Part shown: piece by piece, positions 21,877 to 32,929 of the stretch
How the letters are laid out: each line of letters begins with the position of its first letter
Position numbering within the stretch: position 1 is the stretch's first letter
Assembly: GCF_003473485.1 (NCBI RefSeq)
Contig: NC_053049.1
Location: forward strand, 17,732,001 to 17,796,000
DNA length: 64,000 nt
Direction: 5' to 3'
Origin: Medicago truncatula
Lineage: Eukaryota; Streptophyta; Magnoliopsida; Fabales; Fabaceae
Notes under the pieces: generated by a model
Told to the model about the DNA's origin: nothing
Database searches by the model: none
The model's input: only the letters and a program-made list of their open reading frames with translations
Made by a program: the position numbers and the translations under genes

Positions 21877-23011
21877 TAGTTAAGATATTTATATAATGTG
21901 TTGAAAATGTATGATATATAAATTATTATTGTTTATATCATTCAAGTTGTTATTGTTTATTCATTAACGTTGCTATGTTGTGAGCTGTTTATGTGTTGTC
22001 TCTGTTGTTGTTGAATATTAATCAAGTTGCAAGTGTTGGTCTAAGTTACAAAGTTGTAAGATGTTGTTCCAAAGTATTGGAGTCATATAAGTTGTTGATG
22101 TTGTCCAAGTTGTAGGTTGCTGAGTCCATGCATACTCATTATGTTGAGGGCTCGATGCCCTGGTTGGTACCACATGCATGATTAAGAAGTTGAAGTTGCA
22201 TATGTTGAGTTTAAGTTGTAGAAGTCGCATTGTCGTCGTCGTTAAGTTGTCATTTATCAATGAGTGATAAAAAAGAACTATTGTGAAGTATTAATGTTTA
22301 TCAATCGTTGTTGTTTATGTTATTATATGATGATGTTTATGATGTGAAGTATATGATGTTTATCAATCGTTGTTGTTTATGTGGTTATATGGTGATGTTT
22401 ATAATGTGTAGTATATGATATTATAAGATGATGTTTATGATTTGATTATTATGTGTTGTATGATGTTGTATATAATGTGATGAATATGAAGTTAATGATG
22501 ATTAGAAGTTGATTGAATTATTAATGAAGTCTTATATGAAGAGTTAATGTTATTAATTGATGAAGTCTAAGTTGTTAAATGCATTTGATGAATTATATGC
22601 TTATTATTATTGAATGTGAAATCTCACCCATTCTGCTTGGAAATGTTGTCTTTACAATTGGGTAACTTGCAGGTAATCAAAGTTAGTTGTTGAAGTGAGT
22701 TGACTCTCTCACGTGTCTTCGTCTTAGGGTCGCTCTGATACGTAACGGGATGAGAATTTTGTTGTTGCTTTCTGTTCCTTACGTATTATTTTATGAAGTT
22801 TTATGAACATGTTGTTTGAATAATTGTATGAGATTTTTACATTGAGGCCTTTGTGCCAAGGTTGTTTTAAACGTTGAAATAATTTCCGCTGCGAAGTAAT
22901 AAATAGTGAATCTATTCCGTTTATGATTTTATGAAAAGAAGTGTGACATTCCGTTTATGTTGAATTACTCTGATTTTTATGTGAAATTTTCAAGTTCGAA
23001 AACGGGGTGTT
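21877..23011. mobile_element. LTR-like segment (probable Ty3/gypsy LTR fossil)
   Basis: A 1.1-kb block absent from copy A of the surrounding repeat. The right end, GGGGTGTTACA at 23001-23011, matches the TGTAACACCCC terminus common to plant gypsy LTRs. No gag or pol is present, so it is an LTR remnant, perhaps solo. The left boundary is where copy B stops; no target duplication is visible there, so part may be lost. Orientation uncertain. Confidence 0.5.
22298..22415. repeat. Tandem duplication, about 58 bp x 2
   Basis: TTTATCAATCGTTGTTGTTT starts at 22298 and again near 22356, followed in each by TGATGTTTATxATGTG. Lies inside the LTR-like segment. Confidence 0.85.
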
Positions 23012-23718
23012 ACAACTTACACCAAAAGAATTTACAACGGGGAATTAAAGTTTTTCTTTTGGCATAATACCAACTTTTAACATAGTGCTCAATAAAAAAT
23101 TTATCTTTGTAAAATCAAAATATCTATCTTTGAATTGATAAGAGATGGCAAAGCTGAAGTTAGATAGTCTTGGGTTTTTCTGTTTTAGTATGAAAGAAAT
23201 AGCCAAAGAAGGTAATGATTCACGGTATAAGCAAGTAACGGAAAATCAAGTGTAGAGTTGTGCCAACAAACCATTAATCCGCGGTACCGGATGAGGAAGG
23301 AAAACATCTTCAGAATGTACGATGCATCTCCCATATGCATCAAAATCCGAATAATATGAACCACTTCCCTTAGGTTGAAGACGCGATTTGGTTCAGGAGA
23401 AGCTGATTCCAAAGCCCCAACTACCTTTTCAGCATCTTCGAGGATCGTTTTGAGCTTACCCATAAACTCGACCATGTCAAAGTAGTATTCATCCGTATTT
23501 GAAACATCGCCGAGGCGTTGCTTGGCCTTGGAAGCATATCTAGTTACGTCGTCTTTCTCTTGTCTTGAAAGAGATTTTTGGATTTTTGTTCCGTCAGCCG
23601 CCGCAGTGGAAAAAAAAATTGGTTTTCCGGCGGCGACGGAAACCCAAGTAGTGATTGGGTGTGCCGGAATGTGGTGGCTGATGCTGTTGCGGCTGATCAG
23701 AAAACTGAGGCGGCTCAT
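23012..23718 (-). pseudogene. Unrecognised gene, copy C (best 5' exon, C-terminus lost)
   Basis: Minus strand, start taken at the ATG at 23718 because MSRLSFLISRNSISHHIPAH begins a good presequence-like segment. The open exon continues through SLSRQEKDDVTRYASKAKQR, VSNTDEYYFDMVEFMGKLKT, EDAEKVVGALESASPEP, VVHIIRILMHMGDAS and MFSFLIRYRGLMVCWHN to a stop at 23185. The following exon is present only up to the NEK-FPVVNSFGV equivalent, cut at 23012 by the LTR-like block. The 5' exon has no internal stop, so copy C was the youngest functional form or the least decayed. Family unknown. Confidence 0.55.
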
Positions 23719-23742
23719 GAGGTTGAAAGAGCGAAGAAAGTA

Positions 23743-24265
23743 GGTTACCTTATCTATCCTGTAGACTATATATATATATATATTCAAGGATTAAAACTAG
23801 GTTACCCTATCCTTACAAAAAAAAACTATTTCTAATATTAGTCCCTCTTACAACAAAGTTTGATTAATTATCCTTAAACTCTTAAATTTTTGAATGATTT
23901 TTTTTTAAGACATGTTTAGAACACTATGAAAGGTTCATTTTCCAAAATTTAGATTTTTGTAACTTCAAACGAATTAAATATGAATTTTTTAAAACGACAA
24001 AATTTAAAGATAAAATCAACAAAATTTGGACGTAGAAATCAAATTTTGCGACAATTTTTTGCAGAGGAACTTTTAGTAATGTTCTTAAACAAATTTAAAT
24101 TGAAGAGAGACTAATACTGAGTGCATAATTTTTTTTAAGGATTAAAAAACTATTAAATTTAAGTAAGGATTAAACTTAAAAGATCCCAATTTTATTTAAG
24201 AACAAAGTCACATGAGTGGGGATGTCGTTGTGATGGTGGTGCTGCTCATAGGCATGTGAAATTAA
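23743..24265. other. AT-rich spacer, no gene seen
   Basis: A short (TA)n run near 23770 and AT-rich sequence; nothing further. Confidence 0.5.
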
Positions 24266-24774
24266 AGGGGGGTGTATTGGATTAGGATTTTAAAAGACAA
24301 TTTTAATAAAAAAAGTCTTTAAGATTTTAAAAGACTGTGTGAGATTGTATTGATTCTGTGAGATTTTAAAAGACTTTTTATGTAAAAGACTTTATACACT
24401 CAAGATTTTAAAGGATTTATCACACTAACTTTTAAGGATTTCAAAGGATTTTATGTGATTTTAAAATTTCAAAGGATTCAATGAATTTTAGGAAAAAAAG
24501 AACAAACTTACAAGCGTGAATGATAAAAATAATGAACAAATAAATTCTAGCGTTTGAATAAAGAAAAATAAAACCAATAAAAAATTCTTTTACTATTGAT
24601 TTTCAAATTTTAAGAATTTTATGGATTTTATAAGATTTTAAGGTTCTAAAAAACACTCTAACACATTATTCTCAATACACATTTTTTATTTGTTAAAAAT
24701 GTTATTCCCACAAAATTCAATTGTACATATTTAAAATTATGTCAGCACTTACAAATCTTTCAAAAAAAGAAAAA

Positions 24775-24960
24775 ATATTGTGTCAGCCATTACAAATCGG
24801 TCGAGTTACACGAGTTTACCGAGTGTTAACTCAGTCAAACTCTTTAAACCTTCCAATTTTACCAGAAACCGATTTTACCTCAGAGTTAACACGATTTTTG
24901 TACCTAAAAACGTAAGCTCGGTAATCTCGGAGAGTTAACACTCGATTTGCGAAACATTGA
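24775..24960. repeat. Inverted repeat around CGAGTGTTAACTC
   Basis: CGAGTGTTAACTC (about 24819-24831) and its exact complement GAGTTAACACTCG (about 24932-24944) face each other about 100 bp apart, in a local tract of ACTCGGTAA-like words. Probably a separate small insertion in the large MITE. Confidence 0.6.
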
Positions 24961-25014
24961 TTACGACATACTCTCTATCATAATATTCTCAGTACAATTT
25001 TTTATTTTTTTATG

Positions 25015-25038
25015 AGATAGAGAGAGGGAGCGAGGGGG

Positions 25039-25076
<38 letters not shown>

Positions 25077-25141
25077 GAGAGATAGAGAAACGAAGAGAGA
25101 AAGGAGGGAATAGGGAGCGGGAGGGATGAGAAGAAAGAGAT
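25015..25141. repeat. GA-rich microsatellite tract
   Basis: Purine tract with an uninterrupted (GA)n core at about 25041-25072. Confidence 0.9.
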
Positions 25142-25271
25142 AGTAACTTTTAAAAGAATAACAATCTCAAGAAATCTCATCTTTTCATGAAAGACTTTTT
25201 CTTGTTAAAATTACACTACAAAATCCCACAAAATCCAATTTATTAAACAATCTTTCGAAATTTGAATGATT

Positions 25272-25430
25272 TTGAATACCACAAGACTTTTTTTAAATGA
25301 TGAAAAGTCTTGATTGAATACCTCAAGACTTTTTTAAAATAACAAAGAGTCTTGATTGAATACCACAAGACTTTTTTTAAGTTGCAAAAAGTCTTGATTG
25401 AATACCACAAGACTTTTTCATAATTAAAAA
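25272..25430. repeat. Tandem repeat, four units of 41-44 bp
   Basis: Units start near 25272, 25315, 25358 and 25399; each reads TTGAATACCACAAGACTTTT and then an A-rich stretch ending AAAGTCTTGA. Each unit pairs with itself (AAGACTTTT with AAAAGTCTT), so this is a row of four potential hairpins near the right end of the MITE. Confidence 0.9.
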
Positions 25431-25472
25431 ATCTTCTAAAATTCCATAGAATCCTAATTCAATACATCCCCT

Positions 25473-26334
25473 AATTTGATAATAAAATTCATCGTATGAG
25501 AAAGATTTTTGGGAAACAATTTAACTTCATTAAATTCCTTCGCCCGCAAGTCATAACATTGTTTTTTTTTATGATTAGTACTTGATTTTTATAATTTACT
25601 GGTACAACATATTTCAAGCCACTTCTCCAAATCAACATATTTTTATAATTTACACCAACAATCCATACTTAGTGGAGTTAAAGAGTTTTCTTTAATTTTC
25701 TTTTCATCGTGTGTCAATTGTGTTGCACCATATAACAAAATAACCTCGTGCTTGGAATTAATAGAAGGAGCCAAATGTTTGGTGTATTCAATTAGGATTT
25801 TAAAGGACAATATTTGTTTAAAAATGTCTTCAAGAATTTTACTAAAAGTGACAAAATGAATTCTTACTCATAAACTTCTCAAAATACACTTGCTTCACTC
25901 AAATTAGTCTCCTACTAAAATATAGTTTTAAAAGTATCTACTACTCAATTTGATCCCAATCATAAGAAGAAGAAGAAAAAAAACATTAAAATCAAGTAGT
26001 AACATAGCAATGAGTCCTCTTCACTATACGATGTGTGAGTCTTTTCTTTACATTCATTTCAAGCAAAAGAGGTTGAACTTCAAGGATTAAGGGTAATTAA
26101 TTAATCTTCTCTTACACTATTTAGCTTTAAAACATTCTTGCCTCAGCTTCTCGATTTCATCTTTTGCTTCTCCAACATGGCAGCCTCCTTTACCAAACCC
26201 ATTTCCAACATCCAACAAACAACAAAACAAATTGAAACCCTCGACCATTTGACAATAAATAATTAATGACACGTATAGCAAACAAAAGGGCTCCACCCAT
26301 ACTACAAAGTTTCAAGTTTCATTGTTAATTTCAA
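25473..26334. other. Spacer with a partial MITE end
   Basis: At 25776-25830 GGTGTATTCAATTAGGATTT repeats the left end of the MITE at 24266, followed by related sequence for about 50 bp. No gene is seen. Confidence 0.5.
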
Positions 26335-26870
26335 GTAGTGTATTTACCCGGCGTTGCCCGGGTTAGACATATTCAAGAAGATCAAAAAATTCTATGTATT
26401 ATATCCGCAAATAAAATTTATTACGGATTGGTATGTCACAAATATCTTAATAAATACACACGAATATAATAAAGTAAACCTTATTACAAATACTCGTAAA
26501 TTTATAGATGCACATACAGATAAAATTAATGGAATTTAGTAAAAATATTAACACATATAGAATAAAATTAACTTTTTTTAAGTTTTTCAGACTCACATAA
26601 ATCCGTATTCGTTATTAAATTAATAAAATTATACAATTGTTGTGTTACATGAAATAATATATAACTGGATCTCCTAATTAAAGATTTTTATTTGATTAGT
26701 AATTTGTGAATACCTGATTTGGAGTTACTAAACTTCAGGAACAACATCGTTAATTATTAGTTTTGAATTATTATAGAGTGTGTTTGATACCCCCATTTTT
26801 TTCTAAAAGTCCAAAATATAAAAATAAAAAATAAACATTTGCAAACAATTTTTAATATACAAAGTAAACT

Positions 26871-27095
26871 TTAATTTGAACCACGTAAGAATTTCTTAAG
26901 AAAAATAGCTCTGTACAATTTAAACTTAGCCAATTGCAATATCAACATAATGGGTACATCGGGATTTTCAGACATAAAGTCAATAAGTTGATTTGCATAT
27001 TCTTCTGATAGTGTGCACGTGAGTTTCTCCCCTCCTCTGCGTATAATTGGTTGGTTGGACACCATTTTTGTATTCTGTAAGTTCTCCCTTTGCAA
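26871..27095 (-). pseudogene. RPA1-like OB-fold fragment
   Basis: The minus-strand frame reads RRGGEKLTCTLSEEYANQLI, DFMSENPDVPIMLILQLAKF. This matches the position and pattern of the NNRLHCSLWGEHADKIVSFF block of the larger RPA-like pseudogene at 3981-7178 (hydrophilic loop, LxCTLxEEYA, then a hydrophobic strand). One exon's worth only. The ATG at 27095 is probably not a real start. Confidence 0.65.
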
Positions 27096-27117
27096 CTAAT
27101 ACTCCAATAATATCTTT

Positions 27118-27449
27118 AAAAAATAAAAAAAAATATTGCGAATAAACGTGGAAGTGACACGTGGCATAAAAAACCTTACTTTATATATATACTATTGATT
27201 GATTGATTGATGATTTATAATGGAAGGGTATCGTATGTAATTTGTTGAGATATTTCTGTTACGTAAAATATTAGGAATTCAATAAAAAAGTTAAGTAAAA
27301 TATTTAATAGATAAGATCAAAAGTTTGTTGAGATATTTATGCCAAATTAAATATTGGTTTTAAAAAATAGAAAAATAATAAAAATATTGCGAATAAACGT
27401 GGAAGTGTGACGTGGCATAAAAAACCTTACTTTATATATATACTATTGA
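27118..27449. repeat. Tandem duplication of a Helitron 5' end, about 250 bp apart
   Basis: AAAAATATTGCGAATAAACG at about 27132 and 27380 is followed in both copies by GTGGAAGTG, CGTGGCATAAAAAACC and TTTATATATATACTATTGA. The two copies differ in a few positions only. Confidence 0.9.
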
Positions 27450-28292
27450 TTTGTTAGGTTAAATAATTGCGAACCTAATAAAGCAAATGAGTGGGAAAAA
27501 ATTAGGTTAAGTTATTGCAGATGTAACAAAATTACATATATAGATGATGCATATAGTGATATGATCATTGAAGTGACTCAACTGAGAATTTCTAATGGTC
27601 AATATTATCACAAAAATGTCAATAGAAAAATTCTCAGTTAATTTTAATATCTCAGTTAATTTTGTTTTCGTATATAGTTTGTTTTTTTTTTCTTGAAAGA
27701 AATGTATGTAGTTTGTTGAAATATATTATCGCCGATTTTGTTTTTAAAAACAGAAAATTAAAACAAATTCTCTTAAAAAATTATTGGATATGACGAGTAT
27801 TTATTTATAGACGTGGTACTTTGAGAAATTTACGATACATATAAAAAAAAGTTTTTTTTGAGTAAAGTTTTTTAAAAAAGTTGTTATTGTATTATTAGTA
27901 GATATGCATAATAAACAACCTCAAAGAAGACCTCTCAAAATAATATAAACAAAAAAATTAAAAAAATAAATAAAATTAAAAAATATACTGAGAGAGTGAA
28001 GTGTTAGTTTATTAAACTACTACCGACACACGCACACTTTTTAATGATTCTCTCTCTTGTTTGTTACCATCTTGAATTAATCAACAACAACTCTTTGGAA
28101 TTTTAGCCTTGGTGTATGATATGAGATTAATATGTGGTTTAGGTTGTAAGATCATAGAGGATTTCTCATATCATGATTATTAAATCATGATAGGAATATT
28201 CATTTTACAATTGTGATAGGAATGAAATTTGATTATTAAATCAATGGGGTTGATTTAGCGGAAGATTTTAGATTTATATATTGTGGTAAACT
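27450..28292. other. AT-rich spacer, no gene seen
   Basis: Contains one micro-insertion at 27670-27717 and otherwise only A/T-rich sequence. Confidence 0.5.
27670..27717. repeat. Micro-insertion with 14-bp flanking duplication
   Basis: GTATATAGTTTGTT at 27670-27683 and GTATGTAGTTTGTT at 27704-27717 (one difference) flank 20 bp of T run plus CTTGAAAGAAAT. Confidence 0.6.
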
Positions 28293-28305
28293 AAGATTTT
28301 CATTG

Positions 28306-28776
28306 TAGTCATTTGTTTCTCTCGTGTCCTTGCTTTGGGGAGCTGTGGTCTCTGGTGCGGTTTTAGATTGGTTTTGATGGTGTTGATAGTCAACAAATCT
28401 CTGATCATTTTTTTCAGTTTATTCACTATACAGGTGGTGTGAGATCAAGACGGTCTTTTCTTCAGCTTATTTGGCTTTTGACAGTTTGGACTATATGGAA
28501 TGAAAGAAACGCTAGATTGTTTAAGCAAAAGGAATCATCTTTAGATCAGTTATTAGATAAAGTAAAGTTTTATTCCTTGTGGTGGTTGAAAGCCAAAAAG
28601 GCTTGTTTTGTTTTTGGTGACCATATGTGGTGGTCTAGTCCTATGTCGTGTTTAGGCATTGGATAGATCCTTTGTATTTATTGTAAACTGGTGTGTGCGG
28701 TGGTATCTTGGCACACCTTGTGCTTTTGATATCATCTTGCATTGTTATTATAATCATTTTTGATTGTTCAAAAAAA
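28306..28776 (+). mobile_element. 5'-truncated L1-type LINE with 13-bp target duplication
   Basis: AAGATTTTCATTG is present at 28293-28305 and again at 28777-28789, bracketing 471 bp. Inside, a frame ending at 28666 reads RRSFLQLIWLLTVWTIWNER, DQLLDKVKFYSLWWLKAKKA and MSCLGIG, the C-terminal tail of plant LINE ORF2. It is followed by a T/G-rich 3' UTR and an A run ending at 28776. Near-perfect duplication and readable tail imply a fairly recent insertion. Confidence 0.9.
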
Positions 28777-28789
28777 AAGATTTTCATTG

Positions 28790-30300
28790 CACAAAATTTT
28801 TAGCAAATGGACAAAAAACTTCATCACAAAAATTGCATTCATAATTAACAAGTATGAAGTATCATTCATTCTTTTTTTTTTAATTGAAAATAAGTGAGTG
28901 TAATTAATGAATGTGACGAAAAAATGAATGAAGTATAATTTTCTTAACAAATCAATGAACCAAAGAAATAATTTCACATTTGTGCAACTCTGAAAAGAAA
29001 GAAAGAAAAAAACACAAACTGCACAAGCATTAAATGCTCTGAAAAAAATAAAATCAATGATGAAAATGAAGATGAAAATTGAGAATTGCTTTCACACTTT
29101 CACTAACCGATTGTATAGTTCTTCACATAAATTATATGACAATGCTGGTATAAATATAATATTAGGAATTCGGAATAATTTTTCATATCATCTTGTTTCT
29201 CCCCAAAAAATTTGATTATTAGCAATACCGTTGAGGGAAGAAAAAAAAAATGGTGTTTAAATTTACCTGAGAAAATGAAAAAAGATGTGTGAAAAAATTG
29301 ATGTACGATTACGACTATTTTCTTCTCTCTCGTGTTTCAAAGTTGGTCGTAGAAACATGCAAACTTCATCAAATTGCCTCACTCACAAGTCACAGCAACA
29401 TACATAAATAACTAATAAAATTGTGACACGTAGAATGAACTTTTAAATGCACCATTGTTACATGACAAGGTTACTTCTTTTACATATATATATATCTAAG
29501 ATGTAAAACTTTTGTACATCTTAATATATTAAACTCGAAAAAAAAAAGAAAAAAAAAAGAAAGTAATAAATTAAACTCATAAATCATTGATATTATGAAT
29601 ATTTTAGAAAAGATTATAACTCTAATAAATTGTTAAATTATATTGAGTCTTGCTAACTAATGCCATAAGGACACAAAATAAGAAATTAAATGTAAAAATT
29701 TAATCTTAGAAATTGTACATTCATAACTTTAAAAGATTAAAAACTTATCTTTTCAATACAATATTATTTATTGTCTAATTCTATTTTAAGATCTTTATCT
29801 TGTTCCTTAAGAGAACAAGTTAACATTTCCCTTCTATATTTAACAACATACCGTCAATTCTGAATTTATATGTCAACCATTTACGATCAATTTAATCCAA
29901 AAACATATATTTAAAAATCTATTATTATCAATTTAATCCTTAACAACATCTTCAACTAAGAACTCTTAAAGATGAGTTTTTCATTGAGTTTTATGTATAT
30001 ACATGTCCATCTATTTCTAATTTTTAAATATCAATTCATAATAAGTTTTTTTTTTTTTTTGACAAAGTTCATAAGAATTGAACTCTCCAATGCAACACAT
30101 CTGCAAATTTGTTAATTGGATCTCATCAATAACTAAACATCATTACTTTCAACAATAATCAATATTTTTTCTTCCAATAATTGTAACTTGTTTTAACAAA
30201 AATTTATTTGAGGGAGTCACACATTGAAGGAGATAGAGTATATATGCCTATGTAAGCATTTTCTCTCACTTAATTCCAATTAAGTATGCTTTGTAATTAG
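28790..30300. other. AT-rich spacer, no gene seen
   Basis: No convincing gene. A T run followed by GACAAAG at about 30046-30067 is flanked by the short direct repeat TTCATAA (30035 and 30068), a weak member of the micro-insertion family. Confidence 0.45.
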
Positions 30301-30490
30301 AGGTGGGAGTAGGCCAAACCGTCCGTCAGGGGCCTATGATTTGGCCTACTAAAAGTCTGTCTCAGCCTAACTCGTTTAATAAATGACTCATGCTTGAACT
30401 TTTTAAAAAGTTTATTAATTTAGGTCGGACTTAGACTTATAAAAAAGCCTATCAAACATATCGGTCCGGCCCGTATATAAATATATTACA
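30301..30490. repeat. Interspersed repeat with AGGCC-type words
   Basis: Contains GTGGGAGTAGGCCAAACCG, GGCCTATGATTTGGCCTACT and AGCCTATCAAACATATCGG. This vocabulary belongs to a common plant repeat class built of AGGCCT and TTTAAAAAG motifs. Ends and class not determined. Confidence 0.45.
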
Positions 30491-31049
30491 TTTTTCCATA
30501 TATATATATAAATTATTGATCCTTCAAACCACAATTATTTTTATTTCAGGTTTTTTATTGAGGTAGCTACTATATTAAGCAACACTTGCTAATTAATAGG
30601 AAAAGAAGCTCTCATTGGAGATGTTCCAACATTACTATCAGATTTCGTCCTTTGCTATGAGAAGAATTAATATGATAAACCTTTTACAAAATCAGTAACC
30701 CTTTTTAAAGTAATTATTTATAATCTTATAGACCTATTAATCTACACTGAATGGGGTTCACATTTACAAATATACAATATGACGTGATTTTAGGAAAAAT
30801 GTACTAGAAAGTAATAGTAATAGTGGCTTTGGAGTCAAAATGAGTCAAAAACATATCAATAAGTGAAATTAGACTTTATTTTGACATTTATGGATTAGTT
30901 TAAATAATACATGGATTAGTTTTTATATAATTAAATAATACAACTAATAATTTATTGAAAAAGTTGAGGTACCAAAATTATTATTAGTGAACAAAATAAA
31001 AATAGAAAATTGAAGTGTTAAATAATATCTTTTACGTGAAACGGTGGAG
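30491..31049. other. AT-rich spacer, no gene seen
   Basis: Nothing supported. Confidence 0.5.
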
Positions 31050-31330
31050 ATTAATCTCTTCAATATAGCTGAGACTCATTTAAAAGGTTAACATTACAAT
31101 AAATGTTTTTTTCATACGCACTAACTAGAAAACGAACTTTCAATCAAACAATTAAGTGACATAAGTATCTAACCTTGTGTCAAACTATGTTTTTTTTTTT
31201 ACAAACATGTGTCAAATAATGTTGATTTCTTCCTTTCTTGTATTTGGTTATCTTTTTTATATGGTAGATATACAAAATGATAATAATTGATGTATATATT
31301 TGATTATTTTTTTATGATAAATATACAAAA
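31050..31330. repeat. Dispersed repeat, copy 2 (pair of 18505-18800)
   Basis: Colinear with 18505-18800. This copy holds additional sequence around 31170-31250, including the micro-insertion at 31176-31223, which the other copy lacks. Confidence 0.65.
31176..31223. repeat. Micro-insertion with 16-bp flanking duplication
   Basis: TGTGTCAAACTATGTT (31176-31191) and TGTGTCAAATAATGTT (31208-31223), one difference, flank a 16-bp T run plus ACAAACA. Confidence 0.65.
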
Positions 31331-31675
31331 TTAATTTGATTATAATTCATCTTAAGAGAATGGTTCTGGAAAACAAATTAACTTTGGTGTTATAGGCAAT
31401 GCGTAATTATATTAGTTTGCACTATTTATACACTCTTGGTGCTTAGCACGTAAGCCACTTCAATTCTCAATGCAGAACGAAAATCTCAAAATCAAACTTT
31501 GGTACCAAATTATGATGTCATAATTATTTTATTTTCAACGTATTTCCTTTATAGGAGTTAATCATATTCGAGATATTTTGGGACATTAAATATAGATATA
31601 TTTTTCGGTTGAAATATGAGCTTTAATTCATTTGTAAAAGACTACCAACAATTATACTCATACCCCTATGGCTAT

Positions 31676-31755
31676 AAATAATTGAGGCCCCATAAATTGA
31701 AGGCCCGACTCCGTAGAGCACTTTGCACTTGCCCAAGAACGGGCCTGGTCATATA
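31676..31755. repeat. GGGCC-family repeat fragment
   Basis: Contains GAGGCCCCATAAATTGAAGG and AACGGGCCTGGTC. It shares vocabulary with the fragments at 46162-46230 and 49870-49979. Probably a degraded hAT-like element. Confidence 0.4.
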
Positions 31756-31793
31756 CTAAATATCTTAATGTTTTGGATAGAGATGTAATATCC

Positions 31794-31842
31794 CCGATTT
31801 TGCCAGATCGTGCTCCGATTTTGCCAGATCGTACTCCGATTT
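31794..31842. repeat. Short tandem repeat, about 21 bp x 2
   Basis: CCGATTTTGCCAGATCGT occurs twice in direct succession, followed by a partial third CCGATTTT. Confidence 0.9.
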
Positions 31843-32929
31843 TTTAATCTTGCTGCATCTTGTTTTATATGACTGCTTGATTTGAGAAAAACTTAAATCC
31901 TAACACAATTTGTGTTTTCTCAATGGCAAACAGAATTATTATAGTAGATCATACATAAACTTGCGGTTCTAAATTAGATCTTAGTTAATGTGATTCACCA
32001 ATTATGAAAGTCTAAAATGGCATAAGACACACTATGGTTTTCTGTTACTTACAAGAGTTTGTTTTATATGATTTATCATGTATATTAAAAGTAGCTCATT
32101 TGATTGCAGTTGTCTCTGCTACCGATTTGGGAAGAACATGAAGCGAACTGGTCTTGGTTCTTGCTATATTCAGGTATATTTACATTGTTTGAAATTTCTT
32201 AGAGCTTCTTTGCTGTTTTAAAATGATCTAATCCTAACTTAAAACTTTAATAAAAGGAATCCTATTTTGAATTGACAATTTCCATGTTCAACTTCTCTGA
32301 TTTTTCGTAATATAACTCTTTGAAGCTTGAATATCCTTGTTTTTATATTGCAGGCATTTGTATATTTTCTTCTAGCCATCTGTGAGATGATTCCTCCTCC
32401 TATCGAGTCGATCAAGCTTACAGAAAATTACACCTTATAGAAGAAATAGAGCATAGTATCATCAATGAATCTTGAATCAAGGTTGCGAGGAAGTTTTAAA
32501 ACAATGGTTTTTCATCTGAATTGTATCCCTGGTGTTTGCCCTGCATATTTTATTTAAAAAGAGAATGTAATGAAGGCTCTAACAACATCAATTGTACTGG
32601 AAAATAAGTCTACATTTGCTTGGAGCAAAGAGAATCAAAGTGTTTATAAGTTGAGAATGTTTTAGTTCAAAATGTGTAGACAATTTAAGACTCAAGCATT
32701 CCAAAATTACACACTTTTAAAATTTTACCTCATGATGTTAGTTTGCAAAAGGTGCACATAGAGCATGTCATTCTAAACTAATGGGGTATTATTTTTACCA
32801 GCCCCTGTAGTATATATTTTGATTAGTGTCATAGTATTGAAAGAATCCCTTAATTATTGTTCAAAACTTACAAGTGTTGTATTAATCCTTGTATTCTCAA
32901 GTAGGCCTACAAGAGAGTTAAGCTAAATT
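31843..32929 (+). other. Exon-like sequence of an unrecognised gene tail
   Basis: Two blocks look spliced: about 32110-32173, with donor at CAGGTATATT, and 32354-32440, after TATATTGCAG, which together could end ...AFVYFLLAICEMIPPPIESI. Too short to identify. The rest to 32929 is AT-rich. Confidence 0.25.

Larger units (their letters stand above)
24266..25472. mobile_element. Large MITE-like element with inverted termini
   Basis: The left end AGGGGGGTGTATTGGATTAG is matched by the right end CTAATTCAATACATCCCCT (complement AGGGGATGTATTGAATTAG). The body has an unusual load of AAGACTTTT/AAAAGTCTT words, a GA tract and an internal tandem repeat, and no transposase. A further left-end-like copy lies at about 25780. 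Target duplication unclear. Confidence 0.7.
26335..27449 (-). mobile_element. Non-autonomous Helitron-like element with RPA1 scrap
   Basis: On the minus strand the left edge carries a GC-rich hairpin (arms ACCCGG and CCGGGT within 26346-26364) about 7 nt before CTAC|TT, a near match to the CTRR|T Helitron end. The right edge begins A|TCAATAGTATATATATAAAG followed by GCCACG, typical of plant Helitron 5' ends, and is present twice: ending at 27198 and at 27449. A T follows both. Between hairpin and 5' end, in the same orientation, is an RPA-like OB-fold piece. Either the element is 0.86 kb with a second 5' end beside it, or it is 1.1 kb with an internally duplicated 5' end. Confidence 0.55.

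Noticed and set aside
22018-22260. 80-codon minus-strand frame
   Set aside because: It lies within the LTR-like block; composition is Asn/Thr/His-rich from CAA-type repeats, without a domain.
25272-25430. CRISPR-like regular array
   Set aside because: Plant nuclear DNA; units are adjacent without unique spacers of constant length, and no cas genes exist here. It is an ordinary tandem repeat.
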